DNA from: Ohtaekwangia sp.
GTDB taxonomy: Bacteria > Bacteroidota > Bacteroidia > Cytophagales > Cyclobacteriaceae
DNA: 64,000 nucleotides
Direction of reading: 5' to 3'
Assembly: GCA_021155195.1 (NCBI GenBank)
Contig: JAJNPV010000017.1
Span: forward strand, 124,001-188,000
Shown: positions 55,508 to 64,000 of the stretch, piece after piece
Layout of the letters: each line of letters opens with the position of its first letter
Numbering within the stretch: the first letter of the stretch is position 1
Notes under the pieces: generated by a model
The model's input: the letters and a program-made list of their open reading frames with translations, nothing else
Told to the model about the DNA's origin: nothing
Database searches by the model: none
Program-made: the position numbers and the translations under genes

Positions 55508-57958
55508 TTATTCGTATTTAAGAGTTTCTGCGGGTCGGGTCCAGGCGGTTTTAATAGCCTGATAGCTAATAGTAAGCAAGGCAATCACTAAGGATAATCC
55601 TCCGGCCGCTGCAAACACTTGCCAACTTACATCTACCCGATATTGAAAAGATTGCAACCAGTTGCTCATCAGATACCAGGTGATAGGCACCGATAGCAGC
55701 AAGGAAACCACAATCAACATCACATAATCTTTAGAAAGTAAAACAAGCAACGACTGTTCCGTTGCACCCATCACTTTGCGAATCGAAATTTCTTTCGTAC
55801 GATTTTGCATGGCCAGTGAAGCCAGCGCGTACAATCCCAAACTACCAATGATCATGGCCAGCAACGTAGCGATGCTTACAATCTTTCCTAAGTTTTGATC
55901 GCTGAGATATTGTTTATCCATTGCCTGATCTACGAAAGTGAAGACAAACTCCTCTCCCCCTGTTAAGTTGTTCCAGGTGTTTTTGATTTGATCTAATGTG
56001 GCCGACATGCTCTCCGGCTTTATCCGTATCATTAATTTGGGAACCGGGTTGTTCTCTATACCAATATTTTCTACTCCAGGTAAAATAATAACGGGGTCTT
56101 GAACCATAACCAGTGGTTGCACGGATGTGTAGAGGGAAGCGTAATTAAAATCTTTTACGATGCCAATAACTTCATGATCAGCAAAGCCCTTGCCGGGGAT
56201 TCGTTTTCCTACGGGATCAGTCCAACCATACTCTTTTGCAAAAGCTTCATTCACGATGATCGACCGTCTTGCATCTGAAGGATTGTTATCAGAAAAATTG
56301 CGACCCCATACCATTTCCATTTTCATCACGGGCACATATTCATCATCCACAATGTTCAGGTTAAACGTGCGGTACGTACCCTGATCATCGGTGTAGCCTA
56401 CGTTCGTCCAGCTACCGTTGCCAAAATCATGAGCCGATGAACACACAGCAGCAATGCCCTGCACTTTGGCCAACTCAATTTTAAATTGCTCAGCCTTATC
56501 GAATCCTGCTTTTATCCGCTCTGGTAAGCGACCCGTACGTGGAACGTTAAGCTGAACAACTGCCAGTTGTTCTTTATTAAAACCCAGGTTCTTGCTTTGC
56601 AGAAAACTTAATTGCTGCCGCATGATAAGTGTGCTGGAGATTAAGAAAATGGAAAGCACTAATTGCACACCTACTAAAATCTGACGAACCCGTTGTTTGT
56701 TATTACCTGTTTGGATAGCGCCTTTCAAAATAGCAATCGGCTTAAAGCCGGAAAGTACAAAGGCCGGATAACTACCCGCCATCAATCCAATAATGGTAAC
56801 TAAGGAGACGATTAAAGAGATTGTAAACGCATTGAATGCCAGTACCAATTGTTTGCCAGCAAAATTATTGAACACAGGAAGACCTAAAGCGGAAAGCACC
56901 ACTCCTACTAACAATGCAATCATCGTAACAATCACGGCTTCACCAATAAATTGAAAGATGAGTTGCTTCCGTTCAGCACCTACCACTTTTCGAATGCCTA
57001 CTTCGCGGGCACGCTTCATGGAGCGACCAATTGATAGCGTTACAAAATTGATGCATGCCACCAACAAAATGAGCACGGCAATAGCTGCTAAAATGTAACT
57101 GTATTTGGGATCGCTCACGGGCGCAATGCCTGCTGGATAACTTGTATCAAGATGAATTTCAGTGAGTGGTTGTAAGCCGGGCGCATAATTACTCTCTTTA
57201 AAAGATTCTTCGCCTAAGAGCGTTTGAAACACAGAAGGAAATTTACTTTCAAGTTCCGTAGGGTTAACATCCTCTTTTAGCAGTACATACGTTTCGGGGG
57301 TGACATTAAACCAGGCTGAAGTTAAAACGTGTGGATTATAAAGTTTCGGAAAGTTGAGGTCTGAAATCAGCATGTCAAATTGGATGCTTGAGTTAATGGG
57401 CACATCAGCCGTTACAGCTTTTACTGTAAACTCTTCGAATGCTTCCCCCAATTGAATAGAGATTGCCTTATTGATTGGATCAGTAGCTCCAAAATATTTT
57501 TTGGCTGTTGATTGAGTAAGCACAATCCCGCTCTGCTCGCGCAGCGCATCGCGATTTCCATCAATAACTTCGAAATCAAAAAGCTCAAAGAAATCCTGCC
57601 CGGCAACGGTAACTTGTTCGTTAAATAAATTCTCGCCCACTTTTACAGGACTACCTATATTGTTGATACGCACCTGATTCTCTACTTCCGCAAAATTGTC
57701 TTTAAGGGCCGGCCCCATCGGGAAAGGTGTTACTGTGTTGAAGAACTTTTCGTTTTCGCCATAATCCTCGCGGGCATACACGCGATAAATACGATCAGCC
57801 TTTGTATGAAAGGTGTCAAACGTCCATTCGTCTTTTACAAACAGCGCAATAAGCACACAACATGCTATCCCCAGACTTAGCCCCAAGACATTAATAAGTG
57901 AATGAATCTTACTCCGCCAAAGGGAGCGAAAAGCGATTTTGAGGTAATTGCGCAGCAT
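55508..57958 (-). CDS. ABC transporter permease, MacB/FtsX type (copy D)
   Basis: An 816-residue permease. TM1 at about 18-42 is followed by the MacB-like periplasmic domain, the first FtsX core (MKRAREVGIRKVVGA, about 325), a second periplasmic domain and a C-terminal FtsX core with NRTKEISIRKVMGA. It resembles copies B and C most closely and is probably part of the same paralogous expansion. It lies 106 bases upstream of padR on the same strand, perhaps with its own promoter in 57959-58210. Confidence 0.87.
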   Translation of the reverse strand: MLRNYLKIAFRSLWRSKIHSLINVLGLSLGIACCVLIALFVKDEWTFDTFHTKADRIYRVYAREDYGENEKFFNTVTPFPMGPALKDNFAEVENQVRINNIGSPVKVGENLFNEQVTVAGQDFFELFDFEVIDGNRDALREQSGIVLTQSTAKKYFGATDPINKAISIQLGEAFEEFTVKAVTADVPINSSIQFDMLISDLNFPKLYNPHVLTSAWFNVTPETYVLLKEDVNPTELESKFPSVFQTLLGEESFKESNYAPGLQPLTEIHLDTSYPAGIAPVSDPKYSYILAAIAVLILLVACINFVTLSIGRSMKRAREVGIRKVVGAERKQLIFQFIGEAVIVTMIALLVGVVLSALGLPVFNNFAGKQLVLAFNAFTISLIVSLVTIIGLMAGSYPAFVLSGFKPIAILKGAIQTGNNKQRVRQILVGVQLVLSIFLISSTLIMRQQLSFLQSKNLGFNKEQLAVVQLNVPRTGRLPERIKAGFDKAEQFKIELAKVQGIAAVCSSAHDFGNGSWTNVGYTDDQGTYRTFNLNIVDDEYVPVMKMEMVWGRNFSDNNPSDARRSIIVNEAFAKEYGWTDPVGKRIPGKGFADHEVIGIVKDFNYASLYTSVQPLVMVQDPVIILPGVENIGIENNPVPKLMIRIKPESMSATLDQIKNTWNNLTGGEEFVFTFVDQAMDKQYLSDQNLGKIVSIATLLAMIIGSLGLYALASLAMQNRTKEISIRKVMGATEQSLLVLLSKDYVMLIVVSLLLSVPITWYLMSNWLQSFQYRVDVSWQVFAAAGGLSLVIALLTISYQAIKTAWTRPAETLKYE

Positions 57959-58071
57959 ACGAATTGGATTTGATCAAAAGTGGTGAAAACGAAAGGTTTA
58001 ATAAAACCATTGCCGCTCACCTGGGACTGTGATGTAGTGAACTGTAAAAAAGTTGTAGTGGGGTTAATTGC

Positions 58072-58155
58072 TCTTCGTGTGACTTCGTGTCTTAGAGCCT
58101 TCGTGGTTTAAAAAGATGAACCACTAAGTCACTAAGAACACAAAGGTCACTAAGC
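58072..58155. repeat. Imperfect inverted repeat with CACTAAG words
   Basis: The segment about 58072-58110 (words CTTCGTGT, CTTCGTGTCTTAG, TTCGTGGTTT) is approximately the reverse complement of 58117-58155 (words AACCACTAAG, TCACTAAGAACAC, GTCACTAAG). It lies 55 bases before the sialate esterase start. Such CACTAAG-rich blocks recur in intergenic DNA of many environmental genomes (general knowledge). Confidence 0.5.
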
Positions 58156-58210
58156 AAATTAGCAACTGGTTTTTTGCATAAATCCCACTACCTTAGGCTG
58201 CTCATAAATA

Positions 58211-60175
58211 ATGCTACCTATGAAACTAAGAATTCTCACTCTTCTCTTTTTAATCTCACTCAGCGGCTACAGTAACGTTAAACTCCCCAAAGTGCTAGGC
58301 GATAATATGGTGCTGCAACGCAACAAGCCTATCAACGTATGGGGTTGGGCGGATGCCGGAGAAAAAGTAAGTGTGCAATTCAATAAACAAAGCGTTTCCG
58401 CGAAAGCCGATAAAACAGGCAAATGGTTTCTTACCCTAAAACCAGAAGCTGCGGGTGGACCGTATCAACTAACTATAAAAGGAAAGAACTCAATCACGCT
58501 TAGCAACATTTTAGTGGGAGAAGTTTGGGTGTGCTCCGGTCAGAGCAATATGGAGTGGCCGCTGCGCGCTGCCAATCATGCCGAAAAGGAAATTAAGGCA
58601 GCCAACTATTCTATGATCCGTCATTTTGGAGTGCAAAAATCTGTCTCCTCAAAATTAGAAGACGATGTAAAGGGTGGCGAGTGGAAAGTTTGCAGTCCGG
58701 AAAATGCAGGCGAGTTTACTGCCGTAGGTTATTTCTTTGCGCGCGAATTATATAACGAACTTAAAATACCCATCGGGCTTGTGCATACCTCGTGGGGTGG
58801 CACGCATTCTGAAACATGGACGAGTCGTGAAGCTTTTGAACAAAGTGCCGAGTTCAAAGATATGATTGCTTCCATGCCACAATTGGATCTGGAAGCTATC
58901 GCCAAACAAAAAAGTGAAGCGCTGATGAAGAAGCTAACAGGCTTGGGCATCACGCTTCCAAAAGCAGAAGAAGCCAAGCAATGGAATCAAAAAGACTTTA
59001 GCGATATCAATTGGCCCACCATGAGCTTGCCAGGATTGTGGGAAGGAAAAGCATTAGGCGATTTGGATGGTGTTGTTTGGTTTCGAAAAACAATTTCTAT
59101 CACTAAAGAAGATGCAGGCAAGGAAGCCATTCTTCAATTGGCCATGATTGATGACATTGACGAAACATTTGTCAATGGAGTTCAGGTGGGCAGCACAAAA
59201 GCCTATAACGAAAAGCGTGATTACGTGCTGGAGATTGATCAATTGCGGCAGGGAGAAAATGTAATTGCGATTCGGGTAACTGATACCGGTGGCGGTGGTG
59301 GCGTATATGGTGATGCAGCCGATATGAAATTAATCATTGGAAAATCTGTTATCTCCCTGGCAGGAGATTGGAAATTTCAGGTTGAGAAAGTACAAGGAGC
59401 AGGTTCATCGATTGGCCCTAATGCCTACCCTACGCTTTTGTACAATGCCATGATTCATCCCTTGTTGAATCTTGGGATACAAGGTGCCATCTGGTATCAA
59501 GGCGAATCCAATGCAGGACGCGCGTATCAATATCGCACCGCGTTTCCATTGATGATTACGGATTGGCGCACGCATTGGAAGCAAGGCAACTTTCCATTTT
59601 ACTTTGTTCAGTTAGCTAGTTTTAATTCAGCCAATGGTGATAGTGAGCATGGCAGCACGTGGGCCGAACTTCGTGAAGCACAAACCATGACTCTTTCATT
59701 ACTTCATACGGGCATGGCCGTAACCACCGACATTGGTGAAGCCAACGATATTCATCCGCGCAACAAACAAGATGTAGGCAAACGTTTAGCAGCTATCGCG
59801 CTCCATGATGTGTATGGAAAAAATAGTGAGTATAGTGGCCCTGTTTATCAATCTATGAAAGTGGAAGGTAACAACATCCGGATTTCTTTTACACATGTGG
59901 GTAGTGGCTTGATGGCAAAAGACAAGTATGGATACTTAAAAGGATTTGAGATAGCGGGAAGTGATCAAAAGTTCTACTATGCGAAGGCTTGGATTGAAGG
60001 CAACTCAGTTGTTGTTTCTTCCGATCAGGTTTCAAATCCTGTGGCTGTTCGTTTTGCATGGGCAGATAACCCTGAAGATGCAAACTTCTTTAACAAGGAT
60101 GGATTTCCGGCTGTACCTTTTCGCACCGATACCTGGAAAGGAATTACAGAGAATGGGAAGTTTAAGATTGAATAA
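58211..60175 (+). CDS. Secreted sialate O-acetylesterase
   Basis: A 654-residue SGNH-type esterase that removes O-acetyl groups from sialic acids or related glycans. A signal peptide (ILTLLFLISLSGYS) is followed by an Ig-like domain, the catalytic SGQSNMEW motif (Ser 112) and a jelly-roll insert typical of this family (about 280-380, VVWFRKTISI). The catalytic Asp/His pair lies in EANDIHPRN (Asp 513, His 515). An ATG at 58220 is an alternative start. It likely acts on host or environmental glycans at the periplasm or surface. The stop overlaps the perfect inverted repeat at 60175. Confidence 0.9.
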   Translation: MLPMKLRILTLLFLISLSGYSNVKLPKVLGDNMVLQRNKPINVWGWADAGEKVSVQFNKQSVSAKADKTGKWFLTLKPEAAGGPYQLTIKGKNSITLSNILVGEVWVCSGQSNMEWPLRAANHAEKEIKAANYSMIRHFGVQKSVSSKLEDDVKGGEWKVCSPENAGEFTAVGYFFARELYNELKIPIGLVHTSWGGTHSETWTSREAFEQSAEFKDMIASMPQLDLEAIAKQKSEALMKKLTGLGITLPKAEEAKQWNQKDFSDINWPTMSLPGLWEGKALGDLDGVVWFRKTISITKEDAGKEAILQLAMIDDIDETFVNGVQVGSTKAYNEKRDYVLEIDQLRQGENVIAIRVTDTGGGGGVYGDAADMKLIIGKSVISLAGDWKFQVEKVQGAGSSIGPNAYPTLLYNAMIHPLLNLGIQGAIWYQGESNAGRAYQYRTAFPLMITDWRTHWKQGNFPFYFVQLASFNSANGDSEHGSTWAELREAQTMTLSLLHTGMAVTTDIGEANDIHPRNKQDVGKRLAAIALHDVYGKNSEYSGPVYQSMKVEGNNIRISFTHVGSGLMAKDKYGYLKGFEIAGSDQKFYYAKAWIEGNSVVVSSDQVSNPVAVRFAWADNPEDANFFNKDGFPAVPFRTDTWKGITENGKFKIE

Positions 60176-60208
60176 CTAGATACTAGAATCTAGTAGCTAG
60201 TATCTAGT
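60175..60208. terminator. Perfect 12-bp inverted repeat between convergent genes
   Basis: ACTAGATACTAG (60175-60186) and its exact reverse complement CTAGTATCTAGT (60197-60208) flank a ten-base loop (AATCTAGTAG) that itself contains CTAG. It sits between the convergent sialate esterase and msrB genes, so a bidirectional terminator is likely. It shares ACTAG words with 7248-7314 and 8790-8832. Confidence 0.65.
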
Positions 60209-60209
60209 T

Positions 60210-60650
60210 TTACTTCGCTAACTTAATCGAAGCCGAGTTAATGCAAAACCGCAAGCCAGTCGGTGGCGGACCATCGGGAAAAACGTGGCCGAGGTGACAA
60301 TCGCACACACTGCATTCAACCTCAACCCGCGTCATTCCGTAACTGGTGTCTTTGGTATATTTAATCACGTTGGGTTCAACCGAAGAATTAAAACTTGGCC
60401 AGCCTGTACCCGAATCAAATTTTTTGCGTGAATCAAAAAGAACCGTTCCACAACAACGACAGGCATACAAACCTGCTTCGTGTGCCTCACAATATTCTCC
60501 TGAAAAAGCATGTTCCGTTCCCTTTCTGCGGGTAACCTGAAACTCTTCCGGGGTTAATATTTTCTTCCACTCTTCTTCTGTCTTCTCTACCCGTTTGGGT
60601 GGAGTTAGATTTCCTTTAGAAGCATATTGAAGCACATCAAGCCATTTCAT
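60210..60650 (-). CDS. msrB: Peptide-methionine (R)-S-oxide reductase
   Basis: A 146-residue repair enzyme that reduces methionine-R-sulfoxide in proteins. Zinc ligands are in YACRCCGTVLF and VECSVCDCHLGHVF; the catalytic Cys 136 is in LRFCINSAS. The fold signature GTGWPSFN is present. No MsrA domain is fused. The gene stands alone, convergent with the sialate esterase across the 60175 hairpin. Confidence 0.95.
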   Translation of the reverse strand: MKWLDVLQYASKGNLTPPKRVEKTEEEWKKILTPEEFQVTRRKGTEHAFSGEYCEAHEAGLYACRCCGTVLFDSRKKFDSGTGWPSFNSSVEPNVIKYTKDTSYGMTRVEVECSVCDCHLGHVFPDGPPPTGLRFCINSASIKLAK

Positions 60651-60723
60651 AAACGAGTGATTAAAAACTTACTACTTATAACCATTTTCAACCCGTTTAG
60701 TTCAAGCAAATTGTCAAAAATCT

Positions 60724-61494
60724 CTATTGCATCCCGGCAATTCCAGCACCTTCCGGTTTGATAAATGATTTTTCATTTGGCTTATCTTTCGATAACGTAA
60801 TTCCTGAAAAGATTACTTCGTTGCGCATCTCGCCTACGGAATCATTCTTGTATTGATACCATTGCAGTTTCTCAGGTAAAAGAATCCCTTCTACCTCTTG
60901 CCACTCATCATACTTAATTAAGTTAAACTTGTCGCTTGCCTCTTGACTTTTAAATGTAACCGTGTACATCAGTGCCTTCATGGTGTTTGAGGCTTTATCA
61001 AAGTATAGGATGTAATTATCTTTTGGCGAGTCGCCCACTCCATCGCCATACGAAATCTTAATGCCACTTAAGTTCATACCAAACAACTCTTTATCGCCCA
61101 CGATCTCGTAGTTGATACCCGGATCGCCCAACACAAACGGCATTGAAAAAAAGTAGAAATATAAGTTATGATAAAACCGCGCTCCTGTGGTAAGACTATC
61201 TGGCACTACCCAAACATCCTTACCATCAAATCCAATGGTTCTTTTTTCACCTTCCACCAGTACCTTGCGGGAATGGAGATCAATAAGTTGATGCTCACCA
61301 TTTGCTAACGAGAAACTAAGCGAATTCATTTGCGACCATGCGCTATAGCTGCCATGTGCATCAAAAATTTTTGTTAATGGTTCTGGATGATTGAGTTGAG
61401 TTTTTGAATCAGTTTCATGTTCAACTTTTTTGCATTGACTTAATGTAACTGAGACAAAACCAAGCATGATTAATCTGACTACTGAATGCTTCAT
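60724..61494 (-). CDS. Lipoprotein of DUF6503 type
   Basis: 256 residues from the ATG at 61494; the upstream TTG at 61530 would bury the signal. The N-terminus has a lipobox LSQC (Cys 21). The mature region begins with HGSYSAWSQMNSLSFSLANG and HQLIDLHSRKVLVEG, a pattern of the DUF6503 family of Bacteroidota, followed by a beta-rich fold resembling lipid- or lipoprotein-binding domains. The family has no established function that I know of. Confidence 0.65.
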   Translation of the reverse strand: MKHSVVRLIMLGFVSVTLSQCKKVEHETDSKTQLNHPEPLTKIFDAHGSYSAWSQMNSLSFSLANGEHQLIDLHSRKVLVEGEKRTIGFDGKDVWVVPDSLTTGARFYHNLYFYFFSMPFVLGDPGINYEIVGDKELFGMNLSGIKISYGDGVGDSPKDNYILYFDKASNTMKALMYTVTFKSQEASDKFNLIKYDEWQEVEGILLPEKLQWYQYKNDSVGEMRNEVIFSGITLSKDKPNEKSFIKPEGAGIAGMQ

Positions 61495-61607
61495 AGGAAT
61501 CAATTTGGCAAGCAAGTTAGCGTAATTCAACTGCTTAATGCCATCAATTAACCCCTGAAATATTCATGATTGTAATCCACAAGACATTTTCGCTTTTAAC
61601 TCTACAA

Positions 61608-62276
61608 TCAGTTCACAGAATTTTCTGTGTTGTACTTAATCCGGTTTCTTCTTCCAAATCCTCCAAACTTCAGGGTAACATTGTAAGACCAATCGCTTAG
61701 GTCAGAATCTTTCAATCCGGGTGCACTACTATGCGAGGTGTTCCTGTAAGAGATGCCCGGACTCAATCTCATCCATCGAAATAAATTCATTTCTAACTGT
61801 ACCCCAGGTTCTACAACATAAAACCAGTTTTCATCGTGATCAGAGAAAGTATTGAAATCATTCGCATGCCAATTGTAGCGATCATACTGTGCTGTAAAAC
61901 CAACCCCGGTAAATAAATCAAGCACCAGGTGTATGGGTTTGTTTGAACCGATAACACGCTCCAGCTTCAATCCACCCTGGCCATATTGGTACGTCATGGG
62001 TTGCTGCGGGCTGATGCTATACTCAACCGGAACACGAATGTCATTTGTTGAACCAGCAAAGGCTAGCCCCAACATCCATCTGCGATTTATAAATACTCCT
62101 CCATACACTTCCGAGATATTGGCAAACTCGCCTCCAATGGTTGTGAATTTATTGGTGAGTGCACCATAGCCGCCCGTACATTTTCCGGAACCAAAAAGTG
62201 TTTGAACTTCCTGCGCTAATGCAGAGTGCGACATCAGGAAAGAAAATAAGCTTACTACAACAAAACGGGTTTTCAT
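61608..62276 (-). CDS. Outer-membrane-type beta-rich protein
   Basis: 222 residues from the ATG at 62276. A signal peptide (FVVVSLFSFLMSHSALAQ) is followed by alternating strands (GVFINRRWMLGLAFAGS, LHLVLDLFTGVGF-like, VVEPGVQLEMNLF, LSPGISYRN, YNVTLKFGGFG), consistent with a small beta-barrel. No name can be given. It is close to, but not obviously coupled with, the permease at 62349. Confidence 0.65.
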   Translation of the reverse strand: MKTRFVVVSLFSFLMSHSALAQEVQTLFGSGKCTGGYGALTNKFTTIGGEFANISEVYGGVFINRRWMLGLAFAGSTNDIRVPVEYSISPQQPMTYQYGQGGLKLERVIGSNKPIHLVLDLFTGVGFTAQYDRYNWHANDFNTFSDHDENWFYVVEPGVQLEMNLFRWMRLSPGISYRNTSHSSAPGLKDSDLSDWSYNVTLKFGGFGRRNRIKYNTENSVN

Positions 62277-62348
62277 AATCGTCAATTTTTTAACAAGACA
62301 ATCGACAATCAGGTATCCCCTATTCTATGCACACTTTTTCTTAAATAA

Positions 62349-63569
62349 TTATTCGTGGCGAATGGCATCCACAGGATTAAGCTTTGACGCCCGAATGGCA
62401 GGATACGTTCCAAAAACTACTCCCACCAAAATAGAAATGACAGAAACAAGGAGGACAGTATTTAATGTATACGCTGCCTGAAAGGGAACTTCAGCTACTG
62501 CCCGAACAATCGGGATAATAACCATGGTAGCCAGAATACCAACTACTAATCCCAAAAAGCTTCCAAAGGCCGACACCGTAATGGACTCGGACAAAAACAA
62601 TAGAACAATATCACGCCTGTTAGCACCCGTGGCTTTTCTAATGCCAATCTCAGCCGTACGTTCCGTTACCGAAATTAGTAGTACATTCATCACTCCTATT
62701 CCGCCCACAACAACCGAGATGCCCACAATCAATCCCATTACAATTCGAAAAACCAAAAAGGCTTTGGTCGCCTGTTCAATTCTGAAATCATTGGTTGTAA
62801 TCGTGAAATTATCTTTCGAGCCATTATAATTCTTGGCCAGCCAATTAGTGATCTCTCCTTTTAAAGCCGGAATATCTTCGGTAATTTTTGCATCAACCAT
62901 CACCATGGGTGGATGTTCATACAATTGGGTGGGTGTAAGTAATGTAATCGGGAAATAAATTTGAGGTGCTTTAACATTGAGTTCAGGAACAATGCCAATG
63001 ATTCTTAATTTCTTACCCAGAAAAGTGATTGTTTGACCAATGAAATCAGATTCATTCTCCAATGAAGTCGCTTTAAAAAAGGCACTATTAACAACTGCCA
63101 CATTTCGTTTCGCTTCTACATCTTCATCGTGATAAATCGTTCCTATGAATTTAGCAGTATCCGGTCGAATGGTTCCCGCATTTACCCAGGCATAAGCACC
63201 TATTCGCTTTCCATCTGCTAATTCAACTTCCCCCGAAAAAGAAGCACTGAAAATTGCATCCGCAGGTTTACTCAGCGTTTCCTTCAGGCCTTTAAAATGA
63301 TCGTAATCAATTACAGGAAACGTATCTCGCTTTATCCGAACCTCATTTACACTCTTATGTGAAACGGATTGCACCATAATAGCATTGAGTGAAGTGGTGC
63401 TCGAAATTTGTTCGCGCGCCAGTTTTTCCATTCCATCAATAAGCGAAAGAATAGAGACCAGGGCGGCTACTCCAATCACAATGCCTAATACAGAAAGAAA
63501 GGTGTGAAATAGATTTGACCGGATGTTGCCTAACGCCAGAGCAAATGAACTGAAAATCTTTTGTAGCAT
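62349..63569 (-). CDS. MacB-type ABC transporter permease
   Basis: 406 residues from the ATG at 63569. It has the standard MacB permease shape: TM1 at about 20-45 (FLSVLGIVIGVAALVSIL), a periplasmic domain, and three C-terminal TMs in the FtsX core with ERTAEIGIRKATGANRRDIV. Unlike the four large permeases at 45-58 kb it has one FtsX unit only. It is not adjacent to an ATPase or periplasmic adaptor gene in this window, but those may lie beyond the edge. Confidence 0.9.
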   Translation of the reverse strand: MLQKIFSSFALALGNIRSNLFHTFLSVLGIVIGVAALVSILSLIDGMEKLAREQISSTTSLNAIMVQSVSHKSVNEVRIKRDTFPVIDYDHFKGLKETLSKPADAIFSASFSGEVELADGKRIGAYAWVNAGTIRPDTAKFIGTIYHDEDVEAKRNVAVVNSAFFKATSLENESDFIGQTITFLGKKLRIIGIVPELNVKAPQIYFPITLLTPTQLYEHPPMVMVDAKITEDIPALKGEITNWLAKNYNGSKDNFTITTNDFRIEQATKAFLVFRIVMGLIVGISVVVGGIGVMNVLLISVTERTAEIGIRKATGANRRDIVLLFLSESITVSAFGSFLGLVVGILATMVIIPIVRAVAEVPFQAAYTLNTVLLVSVISILVGVVFGTYPAIRASKLNPVDAIRHE

Positions 63570-63623
63570 AGATTCAAGTAACAAAGCAAAGACTCTGCAC
63601 CCTATCAAATGTTACGAAACATT

Positions 63624-64000
63624 TTACTTTTTATTCAAAAAAGAAGAGTACATCCAAATCAATTTTTCCTGCGCGCGAATATAATCACTCATAAGCGCAT
63701 TGGTTCCCTCATCCCCTGCATCAGCCGAAAGGCTCAGCAACGTCCGTTGAATTCCTATTATTATTTTATACGATTCCAGAATTTCAGCCACAGCTTTGTA
63801 ACCATCAGACACTTGCTTGCTTTCCTTTATTCGCGATACTTTTTGGTAATCGCTGTAATTGTGATTGGGGGTGTAACCCAGGGTTAGAATTCGTTCTGCT
63901 ACTTCATCAATCTTAAGGAGAAGACCGTTATACAACTCTTCAAATTTAAGATGCAACTCAAAAAACTTTTCGCCTTTAATATTCCAGTGATAGCCGCGGG
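63624..64000 (-). CDS. dps: Dps ferritin-like protein, truncated by window edge
   Basis: The reading frame continues to the window end, so the true start lies beyond 64000. The visible part reads YHWNIKGEKFFELHLKFEE at its N-terminal side, which is the Dps ferroxidase segment with the conserved His, Phe-Phe-x-Leu-His and Phe-Glu-Glu residues, followed by a four-helix bundle (IDEVAERILTLG, AVAEILESYKIII, SDYIRAQEKLIWMYSS). Dps binds DNA and oxidises iron during starvation. A shorter start at 63956 would remove the catalytic site and is not credible. Confidence 0.9.
   Translation of the reverse strand, partial: RGYHWNIKGEKFFELHLKFEELYNGLLLKIDEVAERILTLGYTPNHNYSDYQKVSRIKESKQVSDGYKAVAEILESYKIIIGIQRTLLSLSADAGDEGTNALMSDYIRAQEKLIWMYSSFLNKK

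Noticed and set aside
63624..63956. A complete 110-residue protein starting at 63956
   Set aside because: The frame continues to the window end and upstream codons encode the conserved Dps ferroxidase residues, so this is only the C-terminal part of Dps.

Overview
The window looks like chromosome from a member of the Bacteroidota, most likely the Cytophagales (inference from gene content). Supporting signs are type IX secretion (T9SS) sorting tails at 17247-22865 and 29345-31003, several ~800-residue MacB/FtsX-type permeases, one of them with a permease prefix and a PadR partner, a DUF3276 (PUR-alpha-like) gene, LytTR two-component signalling, YidD, and a TAnnTTTG-type promoter in front of smc. 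The DNA is A+T-rich, mostly single-copy, and shows no rRNA, tRNA, insertion sequence, prophage or CRISPR array that I could recognise.

Layout. 0-12 kb: a LacI-type regulator, cysS, a TolB-like propeller protein, yidD, then a periplasmic carbohydrate-oxidation group (GMC flavoprotein, gluconate-dehydrogenase-type small subunit with a Tat signal, two tandem Tat-exported Gfo/Idh/MocA oxidoreductases), followed by the cysteine pair epsC-cysM. 12-17 kb: a solitary Cas6-like gene, ychF, DUF3276, DUF58, ferredoxin and an acyl-CoA reductase. 17-24 kb: a 1,872-residue T9SS adhesin made of two families of Ig-like repeats, with a small secreted partner. 24-34 kb: smc, a third Gfo/Idh/MocA enzyme, a T9SS-secreted CotH protein, and a PQQ-type dehydrogenase with a fused cytochrome c domain behind a 29-bp perfect palindrome. 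34-37 kb: a DGPF (YciI) - DinB - ECF42 sigma factor operon. 37-45 kb: mostly minus-strand single genes (DoxX, a broken metallo-hydrolase, MDR alcohol dehydrogenase, DUF4386, beta-barrel, LytT/LytS pair, thioredoxin-reductase-like enzyme, SDR, AraC regulator). 45-58 kb: four large ABC permease genes without an ATPase gene, with padR next to one of them. This array is interrupted at 50.5-52.3 kb by a two-gene restriction-modification system (NotI-like nuclease plus Dam-type adenine methylase) on the opposite strand. 58-64 kb: sialate O-acetylesterase, msrB, a lipoprotein, an outer-membrane protein, a MacB-type permease and the end of a dps gene cut by the window edge.

How the genes work together. 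Three groups are most coherent: (i) export of a GMC dehydrogenase on a Tat-bearing small subunit together with Tat-exported Gfo/Idh/MocA enzymes, suggesting oxidation and rearrangement of sugars or glycosides in the periplasm; (ii) the ECF42-DGPF unit, a known genomic pairing; (iii) the restriction-modification pair, whose adenine-type methylase implies a target different from that of NotI itself. The items most worth following are the orphan Cas6-like protein, the NotI-like/Dam-type pair inside the permease array, the palindrome before the PQQ dehydrogenase, and an apparent one-base slip at the start of the DGPF gene.
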